Part shown: positions 51,976 through 63,809 of the stretch, piece after piece
How the letters are laid out: each line of letters begins with the position of its first letter
Position numbering within the stretch: position 1 is the first letter of the stretch
Assembly: GCA_947561715.1 (NCBI GenBank)
Contig: OX387197.1
Span: 7,127,001 to 7,191,000, forward strand
Length of the DNA: 64,000 bases
Source of the DNA: Ascidia mentula
Lineage: Eukaryota; Chordata; Ascidiacea; Phlebobranchia; Ascidiidae
Direction: 5' to 3'
Notes under the pieces: generated by a model
Databases searched by the model: none
What the model was told of the DNA's origin: nothing
What the model saw: only the letters and a program-made list of their open reading frames with translations
Position numbers and translations under genes: made by a program

Positions 51976-54276
51976 TTAAGTCGCCTTAATTCGTCGCAAG
52001 GTGGCGCCTCTCTTAATCTTTATGTCAATGTTTCTCTTTTTGTTGACGTCATCAAGCCATCTCATGATAAGCTCAGTCTTGTGTGGGTCACAGAAGTTTA
52101 TGTGGTCTGGCATTGTCGGAATAGGTTGAAAGTCGGTGGCCGTGACTTCGGCGTTACGCATAGAGACCGAAGATTCTCCAATCGACTTGGACGCCGCGCC
52201 ACTAGTCGGCCCGTTTGGGCCATCGGGCACCACCCGATCCGGCGCCGTGTGGGTCGTGGAGGGCCTTTTGGCGTTCTGTGAAGTAGAGATGTACACCCCT
52301 GATCCCGCGCCAGTCAAACGCGACTGCAAGTTTTCGAGACCGTTATGTTGTTTTGAGGGGACCTCAGGGCGTGGCGACTTTTCAAAACTGCTCCCTCGAA
52401 CGGCGGCGTTAAAAGCGGTGTTGGCTGCCACAGTACTTCTCAGCCTTGAATTGGTCGAGGACTGGGTGGTCAGGCTCCGTTTTGACCATGCTGGTGGCTT
52501 GGGAAAAGTCGGCATTACCACTGTCTGTCGTTTGGGAACAAGTTTGCTGACCCTGGCAAGGGCCTCACTGCTTCGTGCCTGTCCGGCTGTCGACGCGCGT
52601 CGTGTTGCTTGCGTTCCACGGCGTAAAACGTCATTAGGGGGACTTATTGAAACGTAGTTGTTGATCACGCGAGATGCCATGTTCGCGATGCGACGTTGAG
52701 GGTTTATTTGGCTCGTTTGTGGTTCTTGGGGAGGCTGAGTTGCCTCTTTACTTTCAGCGCCCGTCGGGCCTCGTCTTTTGGTTACAATTACTTTCATCAC
52801 AGGCGTGACGAATACCGGTTCGTCATCATCAGTTCCCGGGCATTTTGTTATCGAATTTCCGTCACTGCACTTTTCCTTGCCGCCCCTGGAGCCAGCAGAA
52901 GACACAGAATGGTTTTCAGCGTTCGTGGTGGTTTCGATTCGCCGGCGCAAGGACTCCAATAGGGTCTCGGTATAAGATGGCTCTTCAATTTGATTGGTCG
53001 TTACGGAAGAACTAAATCGCACTTTCTTTTCAACTTTAGTTGGTGTCGCTGTTGAACTAGCAACATCTTTTATTGATCTACGCATTAGCGCATTTACTAA
53101 CGAGTCTATAGTTTCGTCATTGGTATCTGTCGGGGTCCTGTCTGCAGTCCGAGCGGGATCCGAACGCACTGCGCCTATTTCAGGTTCGGAATCCTTCCTC
53201 TTTTTAGGTTCGTCCTTGCGCGCAAGAAGATTGGCGATGGTCACTGGCAATGGCGGCTTTTCGTGTGTAATGGCCCCGCCTTCGATTTTCTTACCCTCGA
53301 CGTCAATAGACGGCACATCAACCACACTGGCACCGTCTCCCCGTCCGCGTATCTCGTAGAACGGGACGTAATTGACGGTGGTTCGTTGTTGATACGTGTG
53401 AGGATGGTGGTAGGTTGTGACCGATTTTGCACTTCCAACATTCGACGACCGTCTTTGCTCGCCAGATGGTGGAAACATGCTGCGTCCATTAGCAGATATT
53501 GATGCGTGGACGGCTGTCCAAGCGGCACTGGCGCCAACGCCGGTCGATGCCGAGCCCCCTCGACTAAGGCCGTGGCTAGGTAGGGACTCTGAGACATGTG
53601 GGTCGTCTGCGGAACGTTTCGGCTCCTGTCTGGGCGAGTTATTCTGTCCGCTGGCGGGTTGATTGAACGACCGAATCCCTCGCCTTCGTTTTGGAGGCTG
53701 TGCGAACTTTGACCTTTGGAAAAGTTGGGGTAACCGATCGTTCACCGGCTGCATAAATCGCGTTTGTTCTCCAAGCGCTTGCTGTCTGTACAGAGTCGCG
53801 ATTAATGACGACGACGGATGCGAAGTAACCGGCTTAAAGCGAGTGTACGTCACATGGTTATGCCCAGCGTTGTTGTTGTTCGTATTTCCGTTGCTGGGCC
53901 GCTTGTAGCTATTTAAGTCTTGCTCCGTAACAAGAGCGCTGTTAATTCTGTCTGACATCGTGGATGGTTGAGGATGTTCGTTACTGATGATGACAGGCTG
54001 AGACCTCAAGGCGTGAGACACGTAAACTGATTCGTTGATTAAATTGGCCGAGTGTGCTTTCGGGATTTTCACATCCACGACTGCCATAACAAGGTGTTTT
54101 CTTACTAATCTCTGTGAAATACGTTGATCCATTATAAAACGTAGTGTTGTTAGACTTCTTATAGTGCGACTGGTAATACAGGTGCAATAACATACTGTAC
54201 CTATTCTGGATGTGTAGCAGTGAACTACGTGTTTTAGGCGGAAGGTGGAGTTTAAGCCAAAGCGATATTTACACAT
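51976..54276 (-). CDS. unrecognised 766-codon disordered protein with PP1-docking motif
   Basis: One long minus-strand frame. The first ATG is at 54276 and has an in-frame stop upstream. The later ATG at 54132 (MDQRISQRLVRK) is an equally likely start, giving about 718 residues. The product is low-complexity and rich in Ser, Thr, Arg and Pro. Visible features are KKVRFSSS, a match to the RVxF docking motif for protein phosphatase 1, a basic patch PPKRRRGIRSFNQP, and a compact C-terminal end, HINFCDPHKTELIMRWLDD, followed by VNKKRNIDIKIKRGATLRR. That end is duplicated at 45.3 kb with mostly silent changes, so it is probably the functional core. No family was recognised and no function is claimed. 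The long intact frame and duplicate support a real gene. Confidence 0.7.
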   Translation of the reverse strand: MCKYRFGLNSTFRLKHVVHCYTSRIGTVCYCTCITSRTIRSLTTLRFIMDQRISQRLVRKHLVMAVVDVKIPKAHSANLINESVYVSHALRSQPVIISNEHPQPSTMSDRINSALVTEQDLNSYKRPSNGNTNNNNAGHNHVTYTRFKPVTSHPSSSLIATLYRQQALGEQTRFMQPVNDRLPQLFQRSKFAQPPKRRRGIRSFNQPASGQNNSPRQEPKRSADDPHVSESLPSHGLSRGGSASTGVGASAAWTAVHASISANGRSMFPPSGEQRRSSNVGSAKSVTTYHHPHTYQQRTTVNYVPFYEIRGRGDGASVVDVPSIDVEGKKIEGGAITHEKPPLPVTIANLLARKDEPKKRKDSEPEIGAVRSDPARTADRTPTDTNDETIDSLVNALMRRSIKDVASSTATPTKVEKKVRFSSSVTTNQIEEPSYTETLLESLRRRIETTTNAENHSVSSAGSRGGKEKCSDGNSITKCPGTDDDEPVFVTPVMKVIVTKRRGPTGAESKEATQPPQEPQTSQINPQRRIANMASRVINNYVSISPPNDVLRRGTQATRRASTAGQARSSEALARVSKLVPKRQTVVMPTFPKPPAWSKRSLTTQSSTNSRLRSTVAANTAFNAAVRGSSFEKSPRPEVPSKQHNGLENLQSRLTGAGSGVYISTSQNAKRPSTTHTAPDRVVPDGPNGPTSGAASKSIGESSVSMRNAEVTATDFQPIPTMPDHINFCDPHKTELIMRWLDDVNKKRNIDIKIKRGATLRRIKAT

Positions 54277-56605
54277 AATTAACTCTCAGTTTCCTTCAAT
54301 CTCCAAACAAATAAAAAAGTAACAGCAACTCGTCGAAAATTGTTACCACCTACTGACTGGCAGCTAGTTAAAGATTATCCCCTTAGCTTATCTTTTAAGA
54401 CTACTGAAGTATATTGCCGCAGGGTGGGCCCATATTTTCGAGTGCCTCTCAAGCGAGCTCTTCAAAACTGATTGCCGCCGTGGGTTTAGTCTCACGGAGA
54501 CTGCGGCTACGTAATACGGCCCAGCGTCTCAAACATCACGCCGGGGCTTTAAATCGCTTTCCAAAGACTGGAGGAACTCCACATTGACTACCTGGCAACG
54601 GAATTGTTCACGCGAAAGCTTTAAACGGCGAAAACAATAGCGGGTGAAATTGTAACCCCGACCGTACACACTGGACTGCATGCGAGTGACATCGACACCT
54701 GAATCTTGGACAATGCGCGCGCGGGACGCGGTCCCATGTCGCCGATTGTCTTCTCGTGTTTACTTTTCATGAAAACGGATAATTGAAACAGGCGAGGAAT
54801 CGAATGTACGAGTTAGAAGACAGAACCTTTGGATATTGCGACATAATTTCGTTTGTGTCCGACCGTGTTTCAGCGGAAGCGACAATTTAACCCGTAGACC
54901 TACAGGGCAATAATCACCCTGTCAAAACGTAACTCGAAACTCGTCGTGTGCAAGCAAAACAAGCCAGCACAGCTGTTTAAGCGAATGTTGTGTGTTTTCC
55001 TCTTATGTTGATGACACCCAATACAAATGACCGTAACGTCACAACCGCTTGGGGGATTTGCCACTTAATATATTTGTCCTCAAATGCCGATAACTTGTTC
55101 GTACTCGCATGATACAGACAATGGTATTCTTCCTGAAATCAACCTTTTTTCCATGCCATATTGAAAATTCACATGATATAGCTAATATGTACACGATCTG
55201 TTGGCAGTAATACAATTTTAGGTGATTAATCCGATTGTGCACAGATCGATAAAGCGCAACTCAATACGTTTCTTCATTTTATGCAATACTGCAGAGGTAC
55301 CCAACTTGTCAACGAGAGGGATCGACAGGGGAACTTTCTAATATGATACAATCGACTATAAGCTACGCAATAGTTCAGGGTTTATATGGGAATTCCCCTA
55401 TATTTTCTTGTAGATTCGTGATTGTTGCTGAAAGGCCAAGAAGTTTGCGTGTAGTTGTGTCGCGTTACTGAAAGTAGCAAAATGTGTTAATGGAACGAAC
55501 ATATCAATATGAACTTTAAGTTTTCACGGCAAATTTTACCCTAAAAAATTACGATTGTTTTTATGTGCCTATTTCGTGAAGTAAACGCAATATCAGAAGC
55601 GATCGGCCAGTTGAAATTAAACCCTTGACGTGTTGGCCAACCCTGACATATTAAAACAACGTAATTATTTAATGTTTATAAGGTTCACAGGTATCGCAGC
55701 CAAGCTGGATCAGCTACTTTTCCCGACAAACTGCCGGTGAGGTTTAAATTCACGACCTTCACGTATGCGAGATCTGAGCTCGCCAAGTGTAATGGGCCTG
55801 CGCGGCGGGGCGATCCTGCCTCGTCAACTTCTGCGTTATTTAGTGTTTACCCACTGTCGTATTATTTTATCGCCTCGTTTTTCCCAACATATGTTAACGA
55901 GGCAAACTTAAAAGTCAGAAGCGCGGTTAATAGAAATCCACAAAGTTTACCGAACTTGAATTCACGGAAGTGGATACACGCGGTGATGTTTACATCTTGT
56001 ATTGCTTCTTCAAGTTTGGAACAACCAATATATTTTTTGCGGAAGATTCCACAAAACAGAAAGCAAAGTTGTCGATGGAAATTTATCTCATCATGTACTT
56101 TGGGCATCACGTGATCGACATAAAATTGTAAAAAAAACATTACAGTTGATCATTTTTGCAGAATTATGAAAAACTAACAAGGGATTGCGACAGAACACGA
56201 GCTGAGAGATTGAAACAAACCAGCTCTCAGCAATGGAATGGTTTATGTTGAGGAGCGGGTTACCCACAGACAAAAGTATTACATAAACAGCCGCTTAAAA
56301 GTAGAAAGTGTGGCCAGCATGTCACCCAAAAATGTACACATATATGAACAATTGCAACATCTACAATGATGTTGCAATTTGGCGGAAGAAAGGAGTTGAG
56401 TTATTTCGAAGCAGGCAGAAAAATCCATGATGGACTTGCCGAAAAACGCCTCGCTCAACGACAGGGAAAACAATAATTTGAAGATTTTTTAACAAAGATA
56501 GACATTTGCGTAAGTGCTTGTTTGCATAAGTGCTTGCAAAAACAGCAGATGTCACTGACTTTTCAGTACAACATGTACTGCTTGAAAATCAAAACAAAAC
56601 GCGTT
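54277..56605. other. spacer between the 766-codon gene and the transporter
   Basis: From 54.4 to 55.0 kb the sequence is GC-richer and probably carries the promoter of the 766-codon gene. The 125-codon plus frame at 55737-56114 begins with GTG and resembles nothing. The rest is AT-rich with no exon seen. Confidence 0.45.
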
Positions 56606-59600
56606 CTAATGGTCGGCAATATGCCAGTTCACGTAGCAGGGTACCGAGAATCCGGACGAACCGTCGACCAATTGCGCCACCACTGAATATGTGGATGCCA
56701 CGCCCCCGAACACACCAACCAGTATAATCTCAACGAGCAGCACTTGGACATAAAGCGGTATGTCAAATTGCGTCCACGGGATGTCGCTGCTGCTGCGTCG
56801 ATCCGTTTTGCCCGCTTTTGCCGTTGGGTAATCCCCCTCTACTTGCTCCGTAGTGACGATATCTGGTTCCTCGGGTTCCCATTCCGGCGGTGGGCCGTAG
56901 GAATCGGCGGCGCACTTCTGCCGCGATAGGAGAATGTAGAAAAGTGGCGGGAAAATGAAGTTGGTAGCGGTGATGGTGGTTCCCCCCACCAGAGAGAGGA
57001 TGACGCCGAACTTGGGGATGCTGAGAGCCACGAAGAGCACAAGGAGCATCGTACAACTGCGGACTGCGCATCTTTTTATCGAGAACTCTGCGAAGAAAGG
57101 AAGTTTGATTTCGAGTGAGCACTTGACTGAGTACAATTGTGACGAGACACACTCAAAAGAGCTAGTTTTGAAAAATTTTCCTCGTTGGCAAAGTTCAACT
57201 TATTTATTAAAGCGGTGTTTAAATGTCATAAAATCCTTTGACGAAATCGTGATAAACCACCAGGTGAAAAATAATAATACTGCAACAGAATAAAATACGT
57301 TTTGTTCTGTGCAAGAAACATAATCCTGACTGTCGATTCAAATCCCTGACAGAAACTTTACGGCATGCAGGCCACACAACAAAACGATGGTAACGAAAAT
57401 CCAAAAGTACTACTCAACTGTTTTCCAGTTTAAAAATCAAGTCCAATGCTTGGTTAATTGGATTGATGACGATTAAGAAAGCCATGAACAGATGAAAGGT
57501 GATAAGTATGATCACAGCCCACAAGATGCCGTTCTTGGCCATCTCGTCCAGAATATTGCTATTATGCATGGTGTTGCCGAGTACCACGAAACCGGTTACA
57601 GATACCGGAATGTACAAAGCAAGGACGCCTTAAAATATGACGAAACATTTTGAAATCATTTTCCTCTATGAGATGTTTAAAAATGATGATATGTGACAGT
57701 TTCTGAAAAGTGAAATTGTTATTATAGGTTACCGCGTGACATGTTTCAAGCCGGTTCAGTTTTTTTTATTTTGAGATTCCGACATATTTCAGTTTGCTAC
57801 CTGCATGAATCCCAATCACGAAATTTTACTTACAAAAAGATTTAAATTTTGATATAATAGACTTCAGTTTTGTAATTCGTTTGAAATTTCAGTTTTAAAT
57901 AGCGTATAGTAACGCGTTTTAAAGGTAATGTACTCGTATGACAAGGGAACACATAAGCAAAATCATTGCGACAACTTAACTAAACAGTTGGATTTCGCAC
58001 CAGTCAATCAAACCCAAACTATAACTGTCAGGACCCGTGTTTAAACGACACCGATTACACTAAAACAACACATACAAAAAACTTAAATGCTTGCACGTGG
58101 ACATAACTCACACATAATGCCGATAACGACGGCCAATGGAAACTTGTCTGGATTTTTCATGTCTACTTGTATGGTTGGAAAACAACTCGCACCCCCGAAA
58201 GCGAACAGGATCGTCCCGAAGGCGTTGAAAAAGCCGGCGAAAGAGGGATTGTTGTGGTATACTGGCATATCGATGTCCATCTGATGACATATATATTGGG
58301 GTTAGCATTTTTGTCACCGCACGATTCCGGTTAGAAATAAGTCAGCAACGTTGACCAACTTTTAATTCCAAATATTGAGACTCGGCCCTTTTTTGCCTGT
58401 GCTGGTATCGATGACCTTTTTTGTGGAGTCTATATTGTCTTGGGCAGATTATTTTGTCCCATGGGGTCATATACATATGTATGTAGACGATAGGGGCCTG
58501 AATTACCGTTCAAGACAATATGATTTCGAAAATTCAATTTTTCACCACAATCTCAATATCCTCCGCAAACTCAAATGCATACAAACACCAAAGCTTTAAT
58601 TGAGATAATTATACCAGCGAGAGTCATGAACATACATGTTTGCCATCACGTTTTACTGCTTGGCATTTCCGAGGATAGTACGTTTGGTTCGTGGTTGGCA
58701 AGTTAGATGTACGAGGGTAAATTTTCGTGCTGACGTATCGTGGTCACCATCGATTAGCAATGGCTGACAATGCGCTGTTCCAATTTGCGTTTTGCAAGGA
58801 ATGCATGTGGCATTGAGATTAATATTTTCTGCTTAAAAACTTCTATTTGCGCGATTTTCTGTTTTAAATTATGATATGAACACAATCATTCGTTTACTTG
58901 TATGATGGTATACTATGTTCTTTAAGTCACAGCAAGAGACTTTTCTTTATATGTTTATTGAGAACACTAATGAGCCTTTTTCTGTCTACAATTTTTTGAC
59001 ATACTTACAGTAGCAAGCCCGATGACTATCAGCAAACCTCCTACAGTGGTAGTGGCAGCGGCGATAATTCCAGCTTGCCAAAAATCCTTGGGCGTTCCCA
59101 GCCACGTGAGTGGAATCAGGGTAGCTGCAATTATCACGATCCAGTAGCAGGCAGCCATGTTAAAGTTGCCGAGACTCTCTATCAAGTTGGAAATGTTGCC
59201 CGCAATCAGCAGCAAAAACACAGTGGCTGTAAAACGAAATATACGTTCAGTTTTCAAGACTTTGGCGAACATGCGTGCGACCTGAGGTATATATATATAT
59301 GCTCTACAAAGTTTATTGCAATGTTAAGGAACTTCCAGTTATACCAGAGCTACTGAATCTAACATCACAAATATGTGTGGTCCGAATGAAAATGTCTTAT
59401 CCTGCTTAAAAGCTAAGTTATAGTTTGTATTACTACTTGCAAGTGTCTTGTAGGGTTTTTGCACATTTCGTTGAGGTAAAAATGTAAATAACAGCCAACA
59501 ATGTTGTCAAACATTTTAACATGGTACATATGTCAGTTTTATTTCCGAAGTTTTGCCAACGCGATTTGACCAAACATGAGAATGCAATATAACAAAGCAC

Positions 59601-61022
59601 ATTGTCTTTGCCTCAACTTTAAAGCAATTGACAGTTGACATTACACAATCTTAATTACCTCCCCCGAAAAGTGTGGCGACAATGCAAAAATGCGTCGCAT
59701 ATTCTCCCCACTTTCCTGTTGCACGGAAAGCAATTGCCGGGTATGGATCCGAGACGAAGTGACTGTACTGTGGGTAACGCATTCGCAGTACGGTCCAGCA
59801 CTTGCCCAGTATACTTCCGGTGTATGACGAGAGGAGGCCACATAAGATCAGCAGTGCAATGCCTGGAATAAAATTTGAAAAATGACGTTCTAAGGTGAAT
59901 TTTCGTTGCAGTGTTTTAAACGCTTGTAAACATATCTGCTATATACTATACAATAACAACAAAAGGGCACTTGTTAAAATTTAAATGGTAATTAATTCAG
60001 GCAGTCAATTTTTTTTGCGACTGTATTAGTTAAATAATGCCGGCGGCAAACCAACGTTGATCATTTACAGCAGACGGTTGATGGAAAAATTGATGTCCAA
60101 CTTCGTCGCTGGAGTGTTTATAACGCTAGGTTTCAAAAACACACTGGTTGATGTTTTACGGTGGCTAGAAGCAAACACACATATCTGCCCTAGAGCCATC
60201 GCCGTTTATTGACTCAAGTTCTGTGGACGGAGCTATCATAAACGCTCGCGCTACATCCAGTGCTTCAAATAGTCACGGGACTTTTACACGAATTCACGTG
60301 ATTCGGCAAATTGTAACACGAATAAATTAACGAGTAAGACAGAGAACTGCCTACACAGCATTTCGACTATGGGTTACTTCATAGGTTTTGGTATGCAAGT
60401 GCAACTGGTATACCTGCCCATCCGGCGTCGACCAGCGCTTTCGGCAACGCCAGAATTCCACTTCCACACATCGTCCCAACAATAAAAACCGCTGCAACGC
60501 CCACGGATAAACCCTTTTTTGTCTGAAATTAAAGGGGAAAAGTATATTGTTTAGCATGCGGCGCAGTTACGTGAAGTTGCGTTGCAAATAAATAGCTATA
60601 GTCGCCCTCATCATAAATTTTACAACGGAAACAATTTGAGGTTGGAATGTATTTGATCAAGGCATGTATTTAAGAGAAATATCTTGGTTATGACGTGTTC
60701 GAGCAATCTAAATTTAGAGACATTCTGCTACATGTCAAAAGTAATGGGGTTCTTACTGTTTATCACATGGATTAGGATTAACATGCACTAGGTTCATTGG
60801 TGAAGCAGTTGTTAATTCCTAAAGTTTAAATGCTTCTTTAAAGGCAAGCAAGCCTTAATCCAATTCAATCATGGTGTGTACTTATGACGCCTCGTGATGC
60901 GTCACGTTTGCCAACGCATGTTTACCCTCAATGCACGAAGCAAAATAACAAGCGATTTTGCAATACATTGTCCTTTTCACCTCTTCGCCCTCCATAGGTA
61001 GTATGGCTGATTGATCGCTCAT
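56606..61022 (-). CDS. amino acid transporter, AAAP (Aa_trans) family
   Basis: A multi-pass symporter of the AAAP family, which includes SLC32, SLC36 and AVT transporters. Seven minus-strand exons: 61022-60981, 60522-60414, 59862-59659, 59226-59009, 58280-58112, 57628-57419 and 57087-56606, all in phase, giving 477 residues. The N-terminus MSDQSAILPMEGEETKKGLS leads into the family signature FIVGTMCGSGILALPKALVDAGW and then SYTGSILGKCW. Further helices include AFGTILFAFGGASCFPTIQ, the characteristic AAAP segment, and GVILSLVGGTTITATNFIFP. A hydrophilic loop of about 55 residues (KCAADSYGPPPEWEPEEPD onward) precedes the last helix. The donor of intron 6 (GTTGAG) is weak but keeps phase and homology. 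Substrate and membrane (plasma, lysosome or vesicle) cannot be told. Confidence 0.85.
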
Positions 61023-61637
61023 CTCAAATGTCATACAAGCACACCCGAAGGTGCAATCTGAAAGCAATTCTTCCTACAGAAACAATTCCAAATTCACACT
61101 GAACATATAAGAAACGTATGTTTGCAACATGTCGGAAGCCAAGCAATGTAAATGTCATGCGTGGCAAAACACAACATACTTGCAATGTATTGTATTTAAT
61201 CACACATGACAAAGAACAGGGATGTGCAGGCGTCTGTTTCCTTTTATAGTTTATTTGGCATACACGATTTTCGATTACACAACACCCGTACAACTGAATG
61301 TAACTAAGCCCATGGAAAGGTTTGCTATCCGTTATAAAGTAACTATACAATCAGATAAATGCAGGGCAGACGTGACTGTACTAGTCTATATTTGCTTGCA
61401 AAAAAGATTAAGCTGCATAAGATCTTTCGTTCTTTTCCCTATAACGGTGATCAAGCCTCAACACAGACAGGCATCAGTCACAGGTTCGCTTCAGCTCCAG
61501 TTTTGCGACGCTATCACGTGATGTGTGACGCAACAATGCCTGCGCAATTGTTAAGAATACGCCGGCTTGTGGCCAAGCGGAAGTTTGGTGAAAGGTCTGA
61601 GTGTTCTTTCGAAAAGCGAAAGTTACTCAGAGAGTTA

Positions 61638-61675
61638 CGACATCGTGCGTGCACATTGCGACATCGTGCGTGCAC
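61638..61675. repeat. 21-bp tandem duplication
   Basis: CGACATCGTGCGTGCAC occurs at 61638-61654 and again at 61659-61675, separated by four bases. Two copies only; probably replication slippage. Confidence 0.7.
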
Positions 61676-62039
61676 GCTTCGACCCGTAGATTTGTGCAAA
61701 AAGACAAACACGTGCACATTCTTGCGTTTGCATACAAATCGCTACTGAATAAAAATTCCTTTTTTGGTTTGACTGTCATATTCCTCTCAGTAAACCTCCT
61801 TATAATTTCTATTGTTGGGAACCTTGCTGTGCATATTATTAAACTCCATATGACATTTAAATGGCCAAATGTGGCCTTCTTTTGTAGTGTAGGGCGGATT
61901 GGCATCTCGCACAGCACTTGCAAACGTGCTACATCGTGAAGTACAGCTAAAGTTGTTTCTATAAACGATGAACGCACTTTAAAAATACCCATGATTCAAA
62001 AAAAATTCAACGATCTTAGTGTATAAGATGCAGACAGAT

Positions 62040-62071
62040 GACCACTGTTTCGACCTCAAAGGTCTCATCAG
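62040..62071 (-). ncRNA. hammerhead-ribozyme-like motif
   Basis: On the minus strand the order is CUGAUGA (62071-62065), stem II GACC-UUUGA-GGUC (62064-62052), GAAA (62051-62048), C-AGUG loop, then GUC (62042-62040). This fills every conserved core position of a type I hammerhead: A15.1-U16.1 closes a two-pair stem III and C17 is the cleavage base. Such minimal stem III forms are known from Penelope-like elements. The flanks do not pair well as stem I by hand, so this may be a decayed copy. Confidence 0.5.
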
Positions 62072-62939
62072 TGCAGCTGGTGTGACTATCAGACGACTTT
62101 GCTGACCAAACGGCCAAGCAAATACTTCCCTTTTGTGGTGACTATACAATTACCGTCATTCGTTGGGCATCAAACTAGGTGCAACCTACGGAGAAAACAA
62201 ATTGGAAACACTATGGCAAAGCAAAGCCAAACAAAAAGTGACCATCTGTCTGCAGCTTAAACAATTAATATTATTGGCTCCACTTTGCTAATCATAGTTT
62301 TGTTTGCTATCATTTTCTGTTGTACGTTACAAAAAATACACTTTATTCGATAAATTGGTCAACATGCAACCAGAACACCCCTCTTTGCAAACGTGTGTCG
62401 CAATTTACTGCAAAGTTGTATGGGCAACATGTAAAACTACGTACTATTTACAGTGACACGTGACCTTTTTGGTGTTGTAGCATGTTTCCGCTGCATTGTT
62501 TCGCCATATTGCTGCGTCTAGCTTGTCCCAACGTTTTTTACCAAGAGCATCCCGTTAACTACGTTATCATATCTGGTATATGCAAACTGACGTGGTCAAA
62601 ATGTTGCATAAACCACAAGCTTGGCGTGACCAACAATGGTTCTGACGTTTCAACCCCTTTATTTTTAGATGCGGTCTCTATGAACTTGGGAAAAAAATTA
62701 TCAGCCTTTTGCAACATTGTTACAACGCTGTACAATAGAAAAATAGTTTAGACCAGATGGTTTTAGTCTTAGTTCTTCTTTTGCATTTTTTGCAAGTAAT
62801 AATTTTTATGTGTTTAAATATTGTATTATTTCCATGTCATCTATATCGGGAAATCCCCACGTATTAATTGTGGCGGGACTTCGTTGTTTTGCTAAAATTA
62901 AAAGCAACTGTTGTTAGTTTGATCTGGTTTAGTGAAACG

Positions 62940-63809
62940 ATGGAAATACCGGCCAAAGATCGCCCAAACACGTGGAACAGCCATCGTCGGGGAAAGACAC
63001 CAGCCTACGAATATAAAACTTTGAAGGAAGTTGCAAGTTCCACTGCTAATGCAAGAGAAGTCGTCAATGTTTATGGCGTCGTCATCGACTTTAGGGAAAC
63101 TAAAAAATCCAAAGGAACGGGTAAAAAGCATGTCCATATTTGAAATTTTAATAAAGCATTACATTTGTCTTTGTGGATATAATAACAAAACTGTCTATTT
63201 AAAGCTGAGTTTGAATGTTATAATTGCATTGTTCATCGTGGGTTGCAATGTATCTAGATTTTTTCTGTGTTCTGCGGATCATGGACCCAACTTTCCACCA
63301 AAGTGATGGAGTGAAAGTTATGCTTTTTCACTCAGAAAGTGACCAACTTCCTCAGGTGAATAAATTTAATTTCCCTACAAAATATAAGATGTTGAATGCC
63401 AGATTGAAAAGTTTGTTATTTGGGTGGAAGATTTAATTTCTGTGACCAGTATTGGCATGGGCGATCGCATGTTTTTTGTATGTTAATGCATTAGCTTATT
63501 TATATTACGCTGATTATCAGTAAGTTTTCGCAAATGCACGACATGCTTTTCCAATCTGGATTGAATGTGTTTGGAAGAATGTTGAGGAGATATCCTCTGC
63601 TCAATTTTGTAAAACTGAATGAATAATAATGCATGCAAAAGTAAAACTTCAAATTACAAACTTTCCAATCTGGAATGTGTTCATTTACATTTTCACAGGT
63701 CAGTGAATTTGACATCATTCGACTTCATCGTGTTCGAATCGATAAATACATGAGCCAAGTGTCACTGTTAAGTTCAAGGGCATGGTCTTGGGTAATTTGG
63801 TCTGGCAAG
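62940..63809 (+). CDS. POT1: POT1, telomere end-binding protein (5' part)
   Basis: A shelterin subunit that binds single-stranded telomeric DNA through OB folds. Three exons are in the window: 62940-63120, 63258-63355 and 63699-63809 (phases 1, 0); the gene continues past the end. The joined sequence YEYKTLKEVA, VVNVYGVVIDF, SKGTDFFCVLRIMDP, VKVMLFHSES and FDIIRLHRVRI follows the first OB fold of human POT1 (YTYTPLNQL, IVNVYGVV, SKGTDYCSVVTIVD, DIVRFHRLKI). The ATG at 62940 gives a lead of about 23 residues before the fold; an in-frame TG-rich stretch upstream has no better start. A MITE ends only 25 bases before the exon 3 acceptor boundary. The assignment is firm despite the short coverage. 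Confidence 0.88.
63399..63673. mobile_element. MITE-like element, long copy, in POT1 intron 2
   Basis: Inverted ends CCAGATTGAAAAGTTTG (63399-63415) and CAAACTTTCCAATCTGG (63657-63673), 16 of 17 matching. A third internal TTTTCCAATCTGG ends at 63559. The interior TGTATGTTAATGCATTA (about 63478) and following sequence match the short copy at 35677-35857. AATG on both sides may be the target duplication. Non-coding. Confidence 0.7.

Larger units (their letters stand above)
61023..62939. other. spacer between transporter and POT1
   Basis: Divergent 5' flanks of the transporter (-) and POT1 (+). Contains a small tandem duplication (61638-61675) and the hammerhead-like motif (62040-62071). The short frames in 61.2-62.8 kb resemble no known protein. 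Confidence 0.5.

Noticed and set aside
55737-56114. 125-codon plus frame
   Set aside because: Starts with GTG, no recognisable domain, and AT/GC profile like the flanking spacer.
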